NCBI RefSeq assembly: GCF_000016165.1
Contig: NC_009253.1
Span: forward strand, 2,018,332-2,082,331
Reading direction: 5' to 3'
DNA: 64,000 nt
Source of the DNA: Desulforamulus reducens MI-1
GTDB taxonomy: Bacteria > Bacillota > Desulfotomaculia > Desulfotomaculales > Desulfotomaculaceae
The position numbers and the translations under genes were made by a program. How positions within the stretch are numbered: position 1 is the first letter of the stretch; each line of letters begins with the position of its first letter. Of the stretch, positions 15,938-26,306 are shown piece after piece. The notes beneath the pieces are model-generated. The model was not told the DNA's origin, searched no databases, and saw only the letters and a list, made by a program, of their open reading frames with translations.

Positions 15938-18025
15938 TTATGAAAAATCAAAGGAAACTTTTCCATCCTTAAGAACTAAGGCCGCATCAAATTTTTTCCC
16001 TGTCTTAGAAGATGTGAATCCTTTAATCAGTACTTTACCGTTAGTTAATAACTGTTTTGCCTGTTTGACTGTTATTTTTTTCTTCAAAATTTGTTTGCCA
16101 AATGAAAAAGCACAACCCTCACGGAATCCTCCACAGCCAAATTTTTTTGCATATTCCACAACTTCTCTGCCACATAAGGGACATTTTCCTACTACTTCCT
16201 TTGTTGATTCGGGCATATATCCATTTGTTTTTTGTTCTTTAGCTAGGTTAACTATCTTTTTAGTTAGACTAATAATCTCAGACATAAAGCGTTTGGGATT
16301 AACTTGACCTGCTTCTATATCTGCCAATGCTTTCTCCCATTCGCCGGTCATTTGAGGGCTAGAGACCACTTCTGGCACCAAACTAATAAGTGTTTCACCC
16401 TTTTGGGTTGGTATTAAAGTCTTGCTCTTTCTCTCTACGTATCCCACTTTAATTAATCTTTCAATTATTGCCGCCCTGGTTGCACTTGTTCCCAGTCCGT
16501 GTCCTTTCATGGCATCCTTCAATGCCTTATCATCTACAAACTTCCCTGCCCCTTCCATAACCGCCAGTAGTGTTCCCTCTGTATACCTTTTCGGAGGCTC
16601 CGTTTTCTTCTGTTGCAATTTAGCTTTGGTTACTGCAACATTCTCCCCCTTCGTTAAGGGAGGGAGCAAGACTTCCTCGTCACTTTTTTCCTTATTCTCA
16701 CCTTTTAATGGAGGTATTACTTCCTTCCACCCTGGGCTTAGTTCAATCTTGCCTGATGTTAGAAATGTTTCGTCTGACACAGAAGTCATGATTTTTGTCT
16801 GCTTGTATTCCGCCGCAGGAAAAAACATTGCTAAAAATCTACGGGCCACCATATTGTAAATTTTAGCTTCATTGGGGGACAGCGCGGCGGTTGGCTTAAC
16901 ATTTGTCGGAATCAATGCATGGTGATCTCCGACCTTGGCGTCATCGATGAACCTCTTCCCCGGTTTCGGGGCACTTTGGGCGTAGGCCACAAACTTAGAA
17001 TAGCCAGACACTGACCCCAGGGCTGATAACCGAGAAGGAATTGTCTTAGCCAATTCGTTCGTAAGGTGTTTAAACTCTGTTCTAGGATAACTTAATAGTT
17101 TGTGTTTTTCATATAATGCCTGGGCTATTTCTAAGGTCTGGCTTGCAGTAAAGCCAAACTTTTTATTGGCTTCCTTTTGTAAATCATTCAAGTTAAACAA
17201 GGTGGGCGGTGGTTCAGACACTGCTTTTTCCTCGACCTTAATGACCGAGCCATCTTGTCCCACAATTTTATTTTTGATGCTTATGCCGTCTGCCTCCTGG
17301 TTAAATCGGTTTTTGTTTTTATTTTTAAACCACTTGCCACGATAAACCTGACCATCAGTTGTGACAAAATCTGCATATAATTCCCAGTAATGGGCGGGTA
17401 TAAACGTTTTAATCTCTTTTTCTCTGGCTACAATAAGTCCTAAGGTTGGAGTTTGTACACGTCCTATTGAAAATAAATCTCCGTGCTTTTTGGTAAAGGC
17501 TCGAGTAGCATTGATACCAATTAACCAGTCTGCATGGGATCTGCACTCCGCTGCAGCAGCCAGTAGATCCTTAGCCTGCCCTGGCAACGGATTGGCCAGT
17601 CCTTTTCTGATGGATTCTGGTGTTGTCTCTGACAACCAGAGCCGTTTAAAGGGCCTGCTGTATCCTGATAAACGCATAATATATCTTAAGATCAGTTCTC
17701 CTTCACGCCCTGCATCCGTCCCAGCAATTAGTTCCACATCAGGCCGGTTGAGAAGTTGTTTAACTACTTTGTACTGTTTAATTGTTTTAGGGTTGGGTTT
17801 TAGTTTGAAGCATTCTGGAATAATGGGTAAAGCTGAGAGAGTCCATTTTTTTAAGTTAGGTTGATAATCCTCTGGTTCACATAATTCAACCAGATGCCCG
17901 ATGGCCCAACTAATAATATACTGACTATTTTCATAATACCCATCCCTTTTTTCAAAATGACCACCAATGGCATTTACAATATCCCTCCCCACTGATGGCT
18001 TTTCCGCAAGAATTAGCTGTTTCAT
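15938..18025 (-). CDS. topB: DNA topoisomerase III
   Basis: A 695-residue type IA topoisomerase that relaxes or decatenates DNA through a covalent 5'-phosphotyrosine. It shows the Toprim domain (MKQLILAEKPSVGRDIVNA at the start, then AGTDAGREGELILRY) and the active-site segment KLLSYPRTEF with the catalytic Tyr. SIGRVQTPTLGLIV and the HALIPTN region are also present. A C-terminal module has CPLC and a later Cys pair, a degenerate zinc-finger-like repeat. The start is set at ATG with GGGGG upstream; the frame extends 22 codons further but those codons do not resemble the family. It is a stand-alone chromosomal copy. Confidence 0.95.
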   Translation of the reverse strand: MKQLILAEKPSVGRDIVNAIGGHFEKRDGYYENSQYIISWAIGHLVELCEPEDYQPNLKKWTLSALPIIPECFKLKPNPKTIKQYKVVKQLLNRPDVELIAGTDAGREGELILRYIMRLSGYSRPFKRLWLSETTPESIRKGLANPLPGQAKDLLAAAAECRSHADWLIGINATRAFTKKHGDLFSIGRVQTPTLGLIVAREKEIKTFIPAHYWELYADFVTTDGQVYRGKWFKNKNKNRFNQEADGISIKNKIVGQDGSVIKVEEKAVSEPPPTLFNLNDLQKEANKKFGFTASQTLEIAQALYEKHKLLSYPRTEFKHLTNELAKTIPSRLSALGSVSGYSKFVAYAQSAPKPGKRFIDDAKVGDHHALIPTNVKPTAALSPNEAKIYNMVARRFLAMFFPAAEYKQTKIMTSVSDETFLTSGKIELSPGWKEVIPPLKGENKEKSDEEVLLPPLTKGENVAVTKAKLQQKKTEPPKRYTEGTLLAVMEGAGKFVDDKALKDAMKGHGLGTSATRAAIIERLIKVGYVERKSKTLIPTQKGETLISLVPEVVSSPQMTGEWEKALADIEAGQVNPKRFMSEIISLTKKIVNLAKEQKTNGYMPESTKEVVGKCPLCGREVVEYAKKFGCGGFREGCAFSFGKQILKKKITVKQAKQLLTNGKVLIKGFTSSKTGKKFDAALVLKDGKVSFDFS

Positions 18026-18330
18026 TTTTAACCCCCAGTAGAAAAAAGCCATATATCTATCAAACCTATTTACTATCCATTCATCTAGCATTATACACTA
18101 AAACTTAAAAGGACTCCTTCAATGCTACAAAAATCATCTACCACACCATTACCATTACAGTCTATTGACGAACCCCTAAGTATTAATTTATAGTGTATTT
18201 GAAAATACATTAAAGCAAATCGGCTGACAGACAAATCTTTTTGGGTTGGTAATTATCATCCAGAAAGTATAAAAAAGAATAAAATATCCCCCAATGCTTT
18301 TTTTCAAACTTTAACAAAAGGAAAAATCAA
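18026..18330. other. Intergenic region between topB and the TVP38-like gene
   Basis: The region separates divergent genes and must hold both promoters. It is AT-rich and shows no gene, strong hairpin or recognisable operator. Confidence 0.4.
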
Positions 18331-19002
18331 ATGAGAAAACATCCCATATTATTGGTTATATTTTTTACAGTTTGCTTCTTTTACCTATGGGGAAACGAAG
18401 TCCTTAATATCTTTAAAATTGTCTTTTCTAGCGATATTCAGAAGGCAGTTGAATTAATTAGAACAGCTGGTTCCAAGGCCGTTCTAATTAGCATTTTTAT
18501 AAATGTTGCAATCAGTCTTATGGGGGTCATGCCATCTGTCTTTCTCACCGGAGCAAACCTCATCATCTTTGGTTTAAATAAAGGTTTTCTTGTTTCCTGG
18601 GCCGGAGAGGTAATCGGAGCAGCCATCTCTTTTCTATTATATAGATGGGGAATAACTTCAGTTGCCAAACTGTCTACCGAGCAATGGAAACTCTTTAAAA
18701 CAATAAATTCCCTGCCCCCATTGAAGCAGACATATTTTTTATTTATTCTACGAATGGCTCCCTTCATTCCTTCTGGGCTAATCAACCTCTTTGGTGCCAT
18801 TACATCTGTTTCGTTATTAAACTTTTTAATAGCAACCACTGCAGGTAAATTCCCTGCTCTGCTACTCGAAACAGCCTTTAGCTACCACCTAATTACCTTG
18901 GGTAGAAATTACATTTATGTTGGCATTAGCATTCTAATTGCTTTGCTTCTTTACTTAGGTATTAAAAAGGAAATGCGCCGCCTCGAAAAACAGTATGAAT
19001 AA
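18331..19002 (+). CDS. TVP38/TMEM64 (DedA-like) family membrane protein
   Basis: A 223-residue protein with about five to six transmembrane segments. The family core is visible: NVAISLMGVMPSVFLTGANL, GFLVSWAGEVIGAAISFLLYRW, then FILRMAPFIPSGLINLFGAI. Relatives are thought to transport or scramble lipids, but the exact function is unproven. It stands alone between topB and the formate dehydrogenase operon and ends at a strong bidirectional hairpin. Confidence 0.88.
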   Translation: MRKHPILLVIFFTVCFFYLWGNEVLNIFKIVFSSDIQKAVELIRTAGSKAVLISIFINVAISLMGVMPSVFLTGANLIIFGLNKGFLVSWAGEVIGAAISFLLYRWGITSVAKLSTEQWKLFKTINSLPPLKQTYFLFILRMAPFIPSGLINLFGAITSVSLLNFLIATTAGKFPALLLETAFSYHLITLGRNYIYVGISILIALLLYLGIKKEMRRLEKQYE

Positions 19003-19052
19003 TAGAATACCTAACTCCCAGCACCCGTATAACTGGTCCTGAGCAAAACGAT

Positions 19053-19087
19053 AGCAAATAACCAACCAAACAGGTTGGTTATTTGCT
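19053..19087. terminator. Bidirectional terminator
   Basis: AGCAAATAACCAACC, a 5-base loop and its exact complement form a 15-bp stem between the TVP38-like gene and the converging formate dehydrogenase gene. Confidence 0.75.
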
Positions 19088-19098
19088 GTGTCGACAAT

Positions 19099-21810
19099 CT
19101 ATGTTACCTTCTCCACCTTTACCGCACATGCTTTTAATTCAGGAACCCTAGAAATAGGATCACAGGCTGCATTGGTTAACTGATTCACCGGAACCAGAGG
19201 ATAGTGGAAAGAAGTAAAGACAAATCCAACAGGGGTTACATCCATAACTCGAACTACCACTTCTACTGAGCCTCGACGGGAGGAAACTTTAACCCTGTCT
19301 CCATCTTCTAAACCATATTTTTCTGCATCCATCGCATTCATTTCTAAATATTCGTTAGGGTAGTGTTGCTCTAGGGCAGCAGATCGTAAGGTCATGGTCC
19401 CCGTATGGTAATGATACAATCTCCTACCAGTACTTAATATCAGTGGGTATTCATGATCTGGCGTTTCTGATGAAGGCAAATATTCTATTGGATGAAATTT
19501 TCCAAGCCCACGCAGAAAAACACCCCTATGCAGCAGGGGGGTACCAGGATGATCGGAAGTTGGACAAGGCCACTGCAGGCTTTCCTGTTCCAGCCGAGTA
19601 TAGGAAATACCCCCGTAGGAAGGTGTAAGACTGGCAATTTCCTTCATGATTTCTGCCGGCGATTCGTAACTCATGGAAAATCCCATGGCATTGGCAACTT
19701 TGCAAAGTATTTCCCAATCGGCCTTAGCCTCTCCCACTGGTTCAATGGCTTTGCGCACCCGCTGGACACGCCTTTCGGTATTGGTAAAAGTTCCGTCCTT
19801 TTCTGCAAAACTGGCTGCCGGCAATACCACATCTGCCATTTGGGCAGTTTCTGTTAAGAAGATATCCTGTACCACTAGAAAGTCTAGCTTGCTCAAAGCT
19901 TCCTTGATATGATTGGCATCTGCATCGGAGAGTACGGGATTTTCCCCCATAATGTACATTCCTTTTACTTTCCCCTCAGCGGCGGCTTTCATCATTTCAC
20001 CTATGGTTAGTCCAGGTTGAGGGGGTAGCTCAGGAACATTCCAGACCTGGGCAAACTTTGCCCTAACTAAGTTATCGGTTATTTTTTGATAACCTGTCAA
20101 CACATCGGGCAGGGCACCCATATCACAGGAGCCCTGCACATTATTTTGACCACGCAGAGGATTCACTCCACTATGTTTCTTGCCAATTTGTCCGCAAAGC
20201 ATAGCTAAATTGGCCACCGCAAAAACATTATGGGTGCCATTAACATGCTGAGTTAAGCCCATTGTATACAAAATCGTGGCATTCTGCGCCCTTGCATAGC
20301 CCCGGGCCACCTCACGCAAAGTTTCAGCCGGCACCCCTGTAATCTCTTCCACATAGTCGGGCGTATATCTTTCTGCTAATTCCTTCAATGCCACAAACCC
20401 TTCGGTACGCTTATCAACAAATTCTTTGTTCCAAAGGCCTTCATCGATAATTACATGGGCCAATCCGTTCAATAATGCCACATCTGTACCCGACTTCACC
20501 CGAAGGTGATACTGAGCTAATTGAGCCACTTCCGTTCTGCGCGGGTCTACCACTGCCAGGGTAGCCCCCTGACGCAGTGCCTTTTTCACTTGTAATGCGA
20601 TTATGGGGTGGGTCTCGCTGGTGTTTGTCCCAATGGCTAAAATAAAATCTGCCCCCGCCACTTCATTAATGCTGTTAGTCATTGCACCGCTGCCAAAGGA
20701 TGCCGCCAGACCGGCGACAGTGGGAGCATGTCAAAGACGTGCACAATGATCGATATTATTGGTGCCGAAAACCGTACGAGTAAGTTTTTGCAATAAGTAA
20801 TTCTCTTCATTGGTACAGCGGGCCGAACTCAACACCGCCAAAGCATCATTACCATGGTCATTTTTTATTGCACTCATTTTCTTGGCTACCAGGGCGATGG
20901 CCTCTTCCCAGGTGGCTTCAACAAATTTTCCCTTGTGTTTAATTAATGGTTTTTTTAATCGATCAGGGTGATGAATAAAACCATAACCAAATCGTCCCTT
21001 AATACAGAGCGCCCTGCCATTAACCTCTCCCTGACAGGAGGTAACACCAACAACCTGACCACCCTTCACATTGAGTTCCAAACTGCAACCTGTTCCACAA
21101 TAGGGACAAGTGGTCTTTACTTTTTTCACTTCCCAGGTCCGTGCCCGGCTGCGTAAACCCTTTTCTTGTAGGGCGCCCACCGGGCAAACCGCTACACAGT
21201 TTCCGCAATAGACACATTCCGATTTAGATAGGGGCAGATCCATAGCTGTGGTGATCTTGGTGTGGAAGCCCCGGTAGGCAAAGTCCAATACATGGTTACC
21301 TTGTATTTCATCGCATGCCCTTATACATTTGCCACATAAGATGCACTTGTTCATATCCCTCAAGATAAAAGGGTTATCTTTTTCAATTTCATAATTGTGG
21401 CGCTGGCCAGAAAAGCCTGGTCCAGTTACGCCGTAACGATAAGCATAATCTTGCAACCTGCAGTCCCCGTTTTTCCCACAGGTAAGACAATCCTGGGGGT
21501 GATTGGCCAATAGCAATTCCAAGATGGTCCTGCGGGCCTCTAGAACGCTTGGAGATTCTGTATCTACCACCATGCCTTCTCTAACAGAGGTGGCACAAGA
21601 TATTATCAGTTTTCCGGAATCTTTGAGCTCCACAACACAGATTCGACAGGATCCCTGGGAAGTCAATTCTGGGTCATGGCAAAGGGTAGGAATGAAAATA
21701 CCCACTTGCGTAGCCGCCTCTAGTATAGTGCTGCCAGCGGGAACTAATATTTGCTGCCCATTTATATTTATGTTAACATTTGACAAACTCTTCACTCTCC
21801 CAAAAGCCAT
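19099..21810 (-). CDS. fdhA: NAD-linked formate dehydrogenase alpha subunit, selenoprotein (UGA = Sec360)
   Basis: The gene encodes one 903-residue protein interrupted only by an in-frame TGA at 20731-20733. The context CARL-U-HAPTVAGLAASFGSGA matches the selenocysteine site of formate dehydrogenases. A bacterial SECIS-like hairpin follows directly. Domain order: a [2Fe-2S] plant-ferredoxin-like domain (CHDPELTSQGSCRIC), a His/Cys cluster (HPQDCLTCGKNGDC), two [4Fe-4S] motifs (CILCGKCIRAC, CVYCGNCVAVC) and the formate-type CPYCGTGC cluster. The Mo/W-bisMGD catalytic domain and the dinucleotide-binding C-terminus follow. It oxidises formate, or reduces CO2, at Mo/W-selenium. Electrons pass to the NuoF-like subunit encoded immediately upstream, whose TAG stop abuts this ATG. 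Confidence 0.95.
20687..20733 (-). promoter_or_regulatory. Bacterial SECIS element after the UGA codon
   Basis: Downstream of TGA on the coding strand, GTCGCC and GGCGGC can pair around the apical loop GGTCT. The loop matches the SelB-recognised GGUCU loop of E. coli fdhF, and the distance from the UGA is similar. It would direct selenocysteine insertion. Confidence 0.8.
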
Positions 21811-23616
21811 CTACCTCTTTTGAACTGCACCAAATTTACATTTTTGCAGGCAATTGCCACATTTTATGCAAGCTTTGATATCTATGGAATGTGGTTGTTT
21901 TTTCTCCCCGTCAATGGCTCCAACAGGACAGGAGCGGGCACAAATACCACACCCAATGCATTTTTCCCTATCGATGGTATAAACCAGTAGATTGGGACAA
22001 ACACCGGCTGGACAACGTTTATTGTAAATATGCTCTTCATATTCATGCCGGAAGTAGCGCAGAGTGCTAAGGACCGGGAAAGGTGCACTTTGGCCAAGTC
22101 CACACAGTGATGTACCACAGATAACCTTTGCTAATCGTTCTAGGTCATCGATATCCTTGGGTTCCCCTTTCCCTTCACAGATACGAGTAAGGATTTCCAA
22201 CATACGCAGGGTACCTTCACGACAGGGCGTACATTTGCCGCAGGATTCATTCTTGGTAAAGTTTAAGAAAAACCGTGCAACATCCACCATGCAGGTGGTA
22301 TCATCCATAACGACAAGGCCGCCCGAGCCCATCATTGCTCCGACCTTTCCCAGGGAATTATAGTCCACAGGCAAATCCAGGTATTTTGCCGGAATACATC
22401 CTCCAGACGGTCCCCCGGATTGTACAGCTTTAAATTTTCTATTATTTGGTATCCCACCACCGATATCAAATATAATTTGGCGGAGGCTAGTTCCCATCGG
22501 CACTTCCACTAAACCTGTATTAACAACTTTACCAGTTAACGAAAACACTTTGGTTCCTTTACTATTATCCGTACCGATGGAGCTATACCATAAAGCTCCC
22601 TTGACAATAATGGTTGGAATGTTGGCAAAGGTTTCAACATTATTCATTGTTGTTGGTTTATCCCAAAGACCCTTCTCGGTGGATCGACTTGCTTTGAATC
22701 GTGGCATCCCCCGGTTGCCTTCTATGGAAGCCATCAGGGCAGTTCCCTCACCACAGACAAAGGCCCCTGCACCGGCTTTAATTTTAATGTGAAAGTTAAA
22801 GCCAGAATTAAGAATGTTATTCCCTAGGTAACCTGCGGCTTCAGCCTGAGAAATAGCAATCTTTAATCTTCGAATGGCCATGGGGTATTCCGCCCGCACA
22901 TATATATATCCCTCATCCGAACCAGTGGCATAACCACAGATAATCATCCCTTCCAGGACTTCATGGGGATTCCCCTCTAATATGCTGCGATCCATAAAAG
23001 CACCAGGGTCACCTTCATCTGCATTGCAAATCACGTATTTTTTATCTTTAATCTTGGCATGAAGGGCACCTTCCCACTTTGTACCAGTGGGAAATCCTGC
23101 ACCACCGCGGCCCCGAAGACCCGAGCTTTTCACTTCATCTACCACCGCTTGTGGTGTCATGATTGTTAATACCTTTTTCATAGCCCGGTAGCCTCCTAGG
23201 ACAAGATAGTCCTCAATCCTTTCCGGATTAATCTTACCGCATTTTGCTAAGACAATTTTCTGCTGGCGGGCATAAAAGGGAACGCGTTCATAATTGGTGA
23301 CTCTTTGGTTATTCTCCGGATTTATATATAAAAGCCGATCCACTGGTGACCCTTTCGCTATAGATACTACAAGGGCAGGTACATCATTCTCGCTAACTCG
23401 GGTATAAAATAATTTTTCTGGTTCAACCGTAACAATAGGTCCCTGTTCACAAAAGCCATGGCACCCCACAGGCTTAACCACAATTTTATCTGCCAGTCCC
23501 CTTTGTTCTATCTCAGTTTGAAAACGTTCTAATATTTTCAAGGAACCGGAGGAAGTGCAACCACCAGCGCAAATACAAACCACTTTAGGAGTATTATTAT
23601 CAATGTTTTTCACCAT
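21811..23616 (-). CDS. NuoF-like NAD(P)-binding subunit of formate dehydrogenase
   Basis: A 601-residue flavo-iron-sulfur subunit. It starts with a thioredoxin-like [2Fe-2S] domain (CAGGCTSSG, then CHGFCEQGP). The FMN/NADH-binding NuoF core follows (GLRGRGGAGFPTGTKW, CNADEGDPGAFMDR, the GAGAFVCGEGTAL loop), then the [4Fe-4S] site SCGKCTPCREGT. Two C-terminal ferredoxin motifs end it (CIGCGICARSCP, CIKCGNCLQKC). This layout equals the beta subunit of trimeric NAD-dependent formate dehydrogenases and [FeFe]-hydrogenases. It passes electrons between the alpha subunit and NAD(P), or possibly ferredoxin. The stop directly precedes the fdhA start. Confidence 0.93.
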   Translation of the reverse strand: MVKNIDNNTPKVVCICAGGCTSSGSLKILERFQTEIEQRGLADKIVVKPVGCHGFCEQGPIVTVEPEKLFYTRVSENDVPALVVSIAKGSPVDRLLYINPENNQRVTNYERVPFYARQQKIVLAKCGKINPERIEDYLVLGGYRAMKKVLTIMTPQAVVDEVKSSGLRGRGGAGFPTGTKWEGALHAKIKDKKYVICNADEGDPGAFMDRSILEGNPHEVLEGMIICGYATGSDEGYIYVRAEYPMAIRRLKIAISQAEAAGYLGNNILNSGFNFHIKIKAGAGAFVCGEGTALMASIEGNRGMPRFKASRSTEKGLWDKPTTMNNVETFANIPTIIVKGALWYSSIGTDNSKGTKVFSLTGKVVNTGLVEVPMGTSLRQIIFDIGGGIPNNRKFKAVQSGGPSGGCIPAKYLDLPVDYNSLGKVGAMMGSGGLVVMDDTTCMVDVARFFLNFTKNESCGKCTPCREGTLRMLEILTRICEGKGEPKDIDDLERLAKVICGTSLCGLGQSAPFPVLSTLRYFRHEYEEHIYNKRCPAGVCPNLLVYTIDREKCIGCGICARSCPVGAIDGEKKQPHSIDIKACIKCGNCLQKCKFGAVQKR

Positions 23617-23627
23617 GACACCTCTGT

Positions 23628-24110
23628 CTATTGATACTGTTTTAAAATATTTAAAGCTTTGACCGGAGTAAGGCGCCCGTAAGTATCTTCGTTAATCATC
23701 ATGGCGGGAGCTAGTCCACAGGCACCTAAACAGGCTACTGTTTCCAGTGTGTAGCGCAAGTCTTCAGTTGTCCCTTCGCCTTCCAGACCGGTTGCCTCTC
23801 GTACGGTTTCCAGCAAGCGGTCTGCCCCCTTCACATGACAGGCTGTACCAGTGCAAATACGGATAATATTTCGCCCCCGAGGTCTAAGATGAAATTGGGC
23901 ATAAAAAGTAACCACTCCATAGACCTTACTATAGGGAATATTTAACTCTCGTGCTATCTGCTGCATCACTTCACCAGATAAGTAACCATATATTTCTTGG
24001 GCTTCCTGTAGTATCGGAATTAATGAACCCGAAGTCCCCTGATAGCGGGCAAAGGTCTCCTTTAATGCTTTTTGTTTTGGGTCTTTAAAACTACAACAAC
24101 TTGTACACAA
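23628..24110 (-). CDS. NuoE-like [2Fe-2S] subunit of formate dehydrogenase
   Basis: A 160-residue thioredoxin-fold [2Fe-2S] protein of the NuoE family. The cluster cysteines are visible in ICTGTACHVKG and in TVACLGACGLAPAMMIN, and the N-terminal helical region contains SLIPILQEAQEIYGYL. It is the gamma subunit that completes the NuoE-NuoF-FdhA formate dehydrogenase. The start is TTG after GGGGGGAG; the first residues include extra cysteines (MCTSCC). It is the first gene of the operon, and the promoter must lie in the 300 bases upstream. Confidence 0.92.
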   Translation of the reverse strand: MCTSCCSFKDPKQKALKETFARYQGTSGSLIPILQEAQEIYGYLSGEVMQQIARELNIPYSKVYGVVTFYAQFHLRPRGRNIIRICTGTACHVKGADRLLETVREATGLEGEGTTEDLRYTLETVACLGACGLAPAMMINEDTYGRLTPVKALNILKQYQ

Positions 24111-24410
24111 GCTATACTCCCCCCGGTATTATTCTAAGATAAGCAAACTAGTATGGACGAGTTTTACTTAGTAATTAATTTTATCAATAAATCGACATAG
24201 TACAACAGCTTTAACTAAAAAGACTATTACTTTCTCGATTGTTGTACTTAGCTTTTTATAGATTCATGATATAATATTTCAAATACGTACAATTCATAGA
24301 ATAAAAGCTAGTAACTTCAGAGCTAAGGATACTATTACCAACCTATATGACGGTTTTCACAATCCTGTTTCATGTTCTGGACTTTCATAAATTACTAGGG
24401 GGTATGTAAT
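24111..24410. promoter_or_regulatory. Divergent promoter region with spaced inverted repeat
   Basis: Between the formate dehydrogenase operon and fapA, AGTACAACA (24199-24207) and its exact complement TGTTGTACT (24240-24248) are separated by 32 bases, a possible looping operator. An extended -10 element (TGATATAAT, 24267-24275) reads toward fapA. No gene is present. Confidence 0.5.
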
Positions 24411-26222
24411 ATGAAAGCTAAAAATACTGGGGATCAGCATGTACCCAAGTCATCCCCCATCCCTATCGGTTCTGGCTCTGGTATGGCCTGGGTATCATCT
24501 GGCAAGATTATTGTTAGAAATCCCCAAGAAGGCGCCAGTAAGGCTACCATTACCACATGTAAGGAGATTCAGCTTCTTATCAATAGTCTTCCTGTCTCTG
24601 ATTCCGTTGAAGTATCCCAGGAAGACCATCTAGAAACCATACCTTTGAGCTATACCGACCAAGGGTTTATTAAAGTTCAGCTTTCTCCTGATAGGATGTC
24701 CGCTTTCCTTGAGATCAAAAATGAATGTTTGAAAAGTTACGAACTAATTGATTGTCCTCCAAGTACAAACTTAGTGCTCCAGGCCCGTCAGACAAAACAA
24801 CGTATTTTTCGAGAAACTAAGGATACAATTATAAATCTATTAAATCAAAATCATATTTCATTCGGCATTGATCTCCAAGCCCTAGAAGATATCATAACTC
24901 AACAGTTAGAAGGGCTTCTATTGGTGGCCCAAGGTCTGGCCCCTGGTGAAACTATTGATGATGATGTAGAACTCCTATTTGAGCATAAAATTGACTCAGA
25001 CTTATCAAATGCACTGGATACTATCGATTTTAAAGAAATGCATAGTATTCCTTCTGTAAACGCAGGGGAAACACTGGCCCAAAAAATAATTGGTAAAGAA
25101 GGAACTCCAGGAACTACGGTAACGAATCAGATCTATAAGGCCCGGGAAGCCAAAAGAATAACCCTCCTTGCCGGACCTGGTGTGGAGATCGTAGACAATG
25201 GTTTAAGGGCAATCGCTAATATTGAAGGTCTTCCACGTGTTCAAAAATCCCATAATAACTGGACTATCTCCGTTGACCCCGTTTTAAATTTGTCCGGCGA
25301 CGTGGATGTTAAAACAGGTAACATCCGGTTTAAAGGCAATGTTAACATAATGGGTTCAGTGGAAACTGATATGAATGTAAGTGCCAGTGGCAATATTACC
25401 ATTTCCAACATTGTTACCAGGTGTAAAATTACCGCTGGTGGCAATGTAACCATCAAGGGAAATATTGTTAATTCAGAAATTATCAGTGGTGGTTTTATTG
25501 TCATATGCAATGCCATCAAGCCACTTCTCTCTGAATTATTAAAAACCCTTGAGGACCTCCTAATCTCAGCTAACTTGATGTTAGAGAAACTGCCTACTAA
25601 CAATAAGATTCTCTTTGGCAATATTCTCATGTTACTCATTGAAAAGAAATTCACCAATTTTGGCACAATTATTGATAAGGTAAGTAAAAAGCTAAAGGAA
25701 GTGGATTTAAAACTACTGGGAACCTACGGAACACTATTAGAAAAAGCATTAGTAAACCTTACCGGCATAAATATTTTAAATTTTAAAAGTTCTCTGGAAT
25801 ATCAAGCCCTGCTAACAGATTTAAATAACTTCTACTACTATATTGAGAGTCAGGTGACAAGCCGTAGTGAAATCCATATTAAGGTTGCCCTGAATTCAGT
25901 CATCAAGAGCTCTGGTGATGTTATAGTAACCGGTGGCTGTTTTAACACCCATATCCTAGCTGAGGGTAGTGTACACATCGACGGTATTGTACGAGGAGGT
26001 ATCATACAGGCCCATGATGATATTTTTATTCAACAAATCGGATCAGAAATGGGCACAAAGTCTGTGGTTATTGGATCCAAAGATAAAAAAATAAAAATTA
26101 ATCAAGCCTTCGATGGTGTTACGATAAAAATAGGAAATATGAGTAGAATTATTGATCGAACCATGAAGAATATCGTGGTTCTTCTTGACGAGGACGGTTA
26201 CTTACAAATCAATTCCTTTTAG
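24411..26222 (+). CDS. FapA (DUF342) family protein
   Basis: A 603-residue cytosolic protein. The N-terminal domain (to about residue 230) is followed by the DUF342/FapA right-handed beta-helix core, with short repeats rich in Gly-Asn-Val such as VKTGNIRFKGNVNIMGSV and ASGNITISNIVTRCKITAGG. A helical insertion (about 365-480) precedes a second beta-helix piece (SGDVIVTGGCFNTHILAEG). Family members are annotated as flagellar assembly or polymerisation proteins with little direct evidence. No flagellar genes are nearby. The ATG follows AGGGGG, and a terminator ends the gene. Confidence 0.85.
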   Translation: MKAKNTGDQHVPKSSPIPIGSGSGMAWVSSGKIIVRNPQEGASKATITTCKEIQLLINSLPVSDSVEVSQEDHLETIPLSYTDQGFIKVQLSPDRMSAFLEIKNECLKSYELIDCPPSTNLVLQARQTKQRIFRETKDTIINLLNQNHISFGIDLQALEDIITQQLEGLLLVAQGLAPGETIDDDVELLFEHKIDSDLSNALDTIDFKEMHSIPSVNAGETLAQKIIGKEGTPGTTVTNQIYKAREAKRITLLAGPGVEIVDNGLRAIANIEGLPRVQKSHNNWTISVDPVLNLSGDVDVKTGNIRFKGNVNIMGSVETDMNVSASGNITISNIVTRCKITAGGNVTIKGNIVNSEIISGGFIVICNAIKPLLSELLKTLEDLLISANLMLEKLPTNNKILFGNILMLLIEKKFTNFGTIIDKVSKKLKEVDLKLLGTYGTLLEKALVNLTGINILNFKSSLEYQALLTDLNNFYYYIESQVTSRSEIHIKVALNSVIKSSGDVIVTGGCFNTHILAEGSVHIDGIVRGGIIQAHDDIFIQQIGSEMGTKSVVIGSKDKKIKINQAFDGVTIKIGNMSRIIDRTMKNIVVLLDEDGYLQINSF

Positions 26223-26244
26223 CCACATTTGATGTGGCTTTTTC
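26221..26244 (+). terminator. fapA terminator
   Basis: AGCCACAT, loop TTG and ATGTGGCT are followed by a T-run, a classic intrinsic terminator overlapping the fapA stop codon. Confidence 0.85.
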
Positions 26245-26306
26245 TTGTCTTAAAAAAACCAAAACCACCCCTGCGGGATGGTGACTTAACGATTTATTAT
26301 ATATAA

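Noticed and set aside
20683-20733. A nonsense mutation splitting formate dehydrogenase into two genes
   Set aside because: The UGA lies exactly at the selenocysteine site and is followed by a SECIS-like hairpin, so readthrough as selenocysteine explains it.
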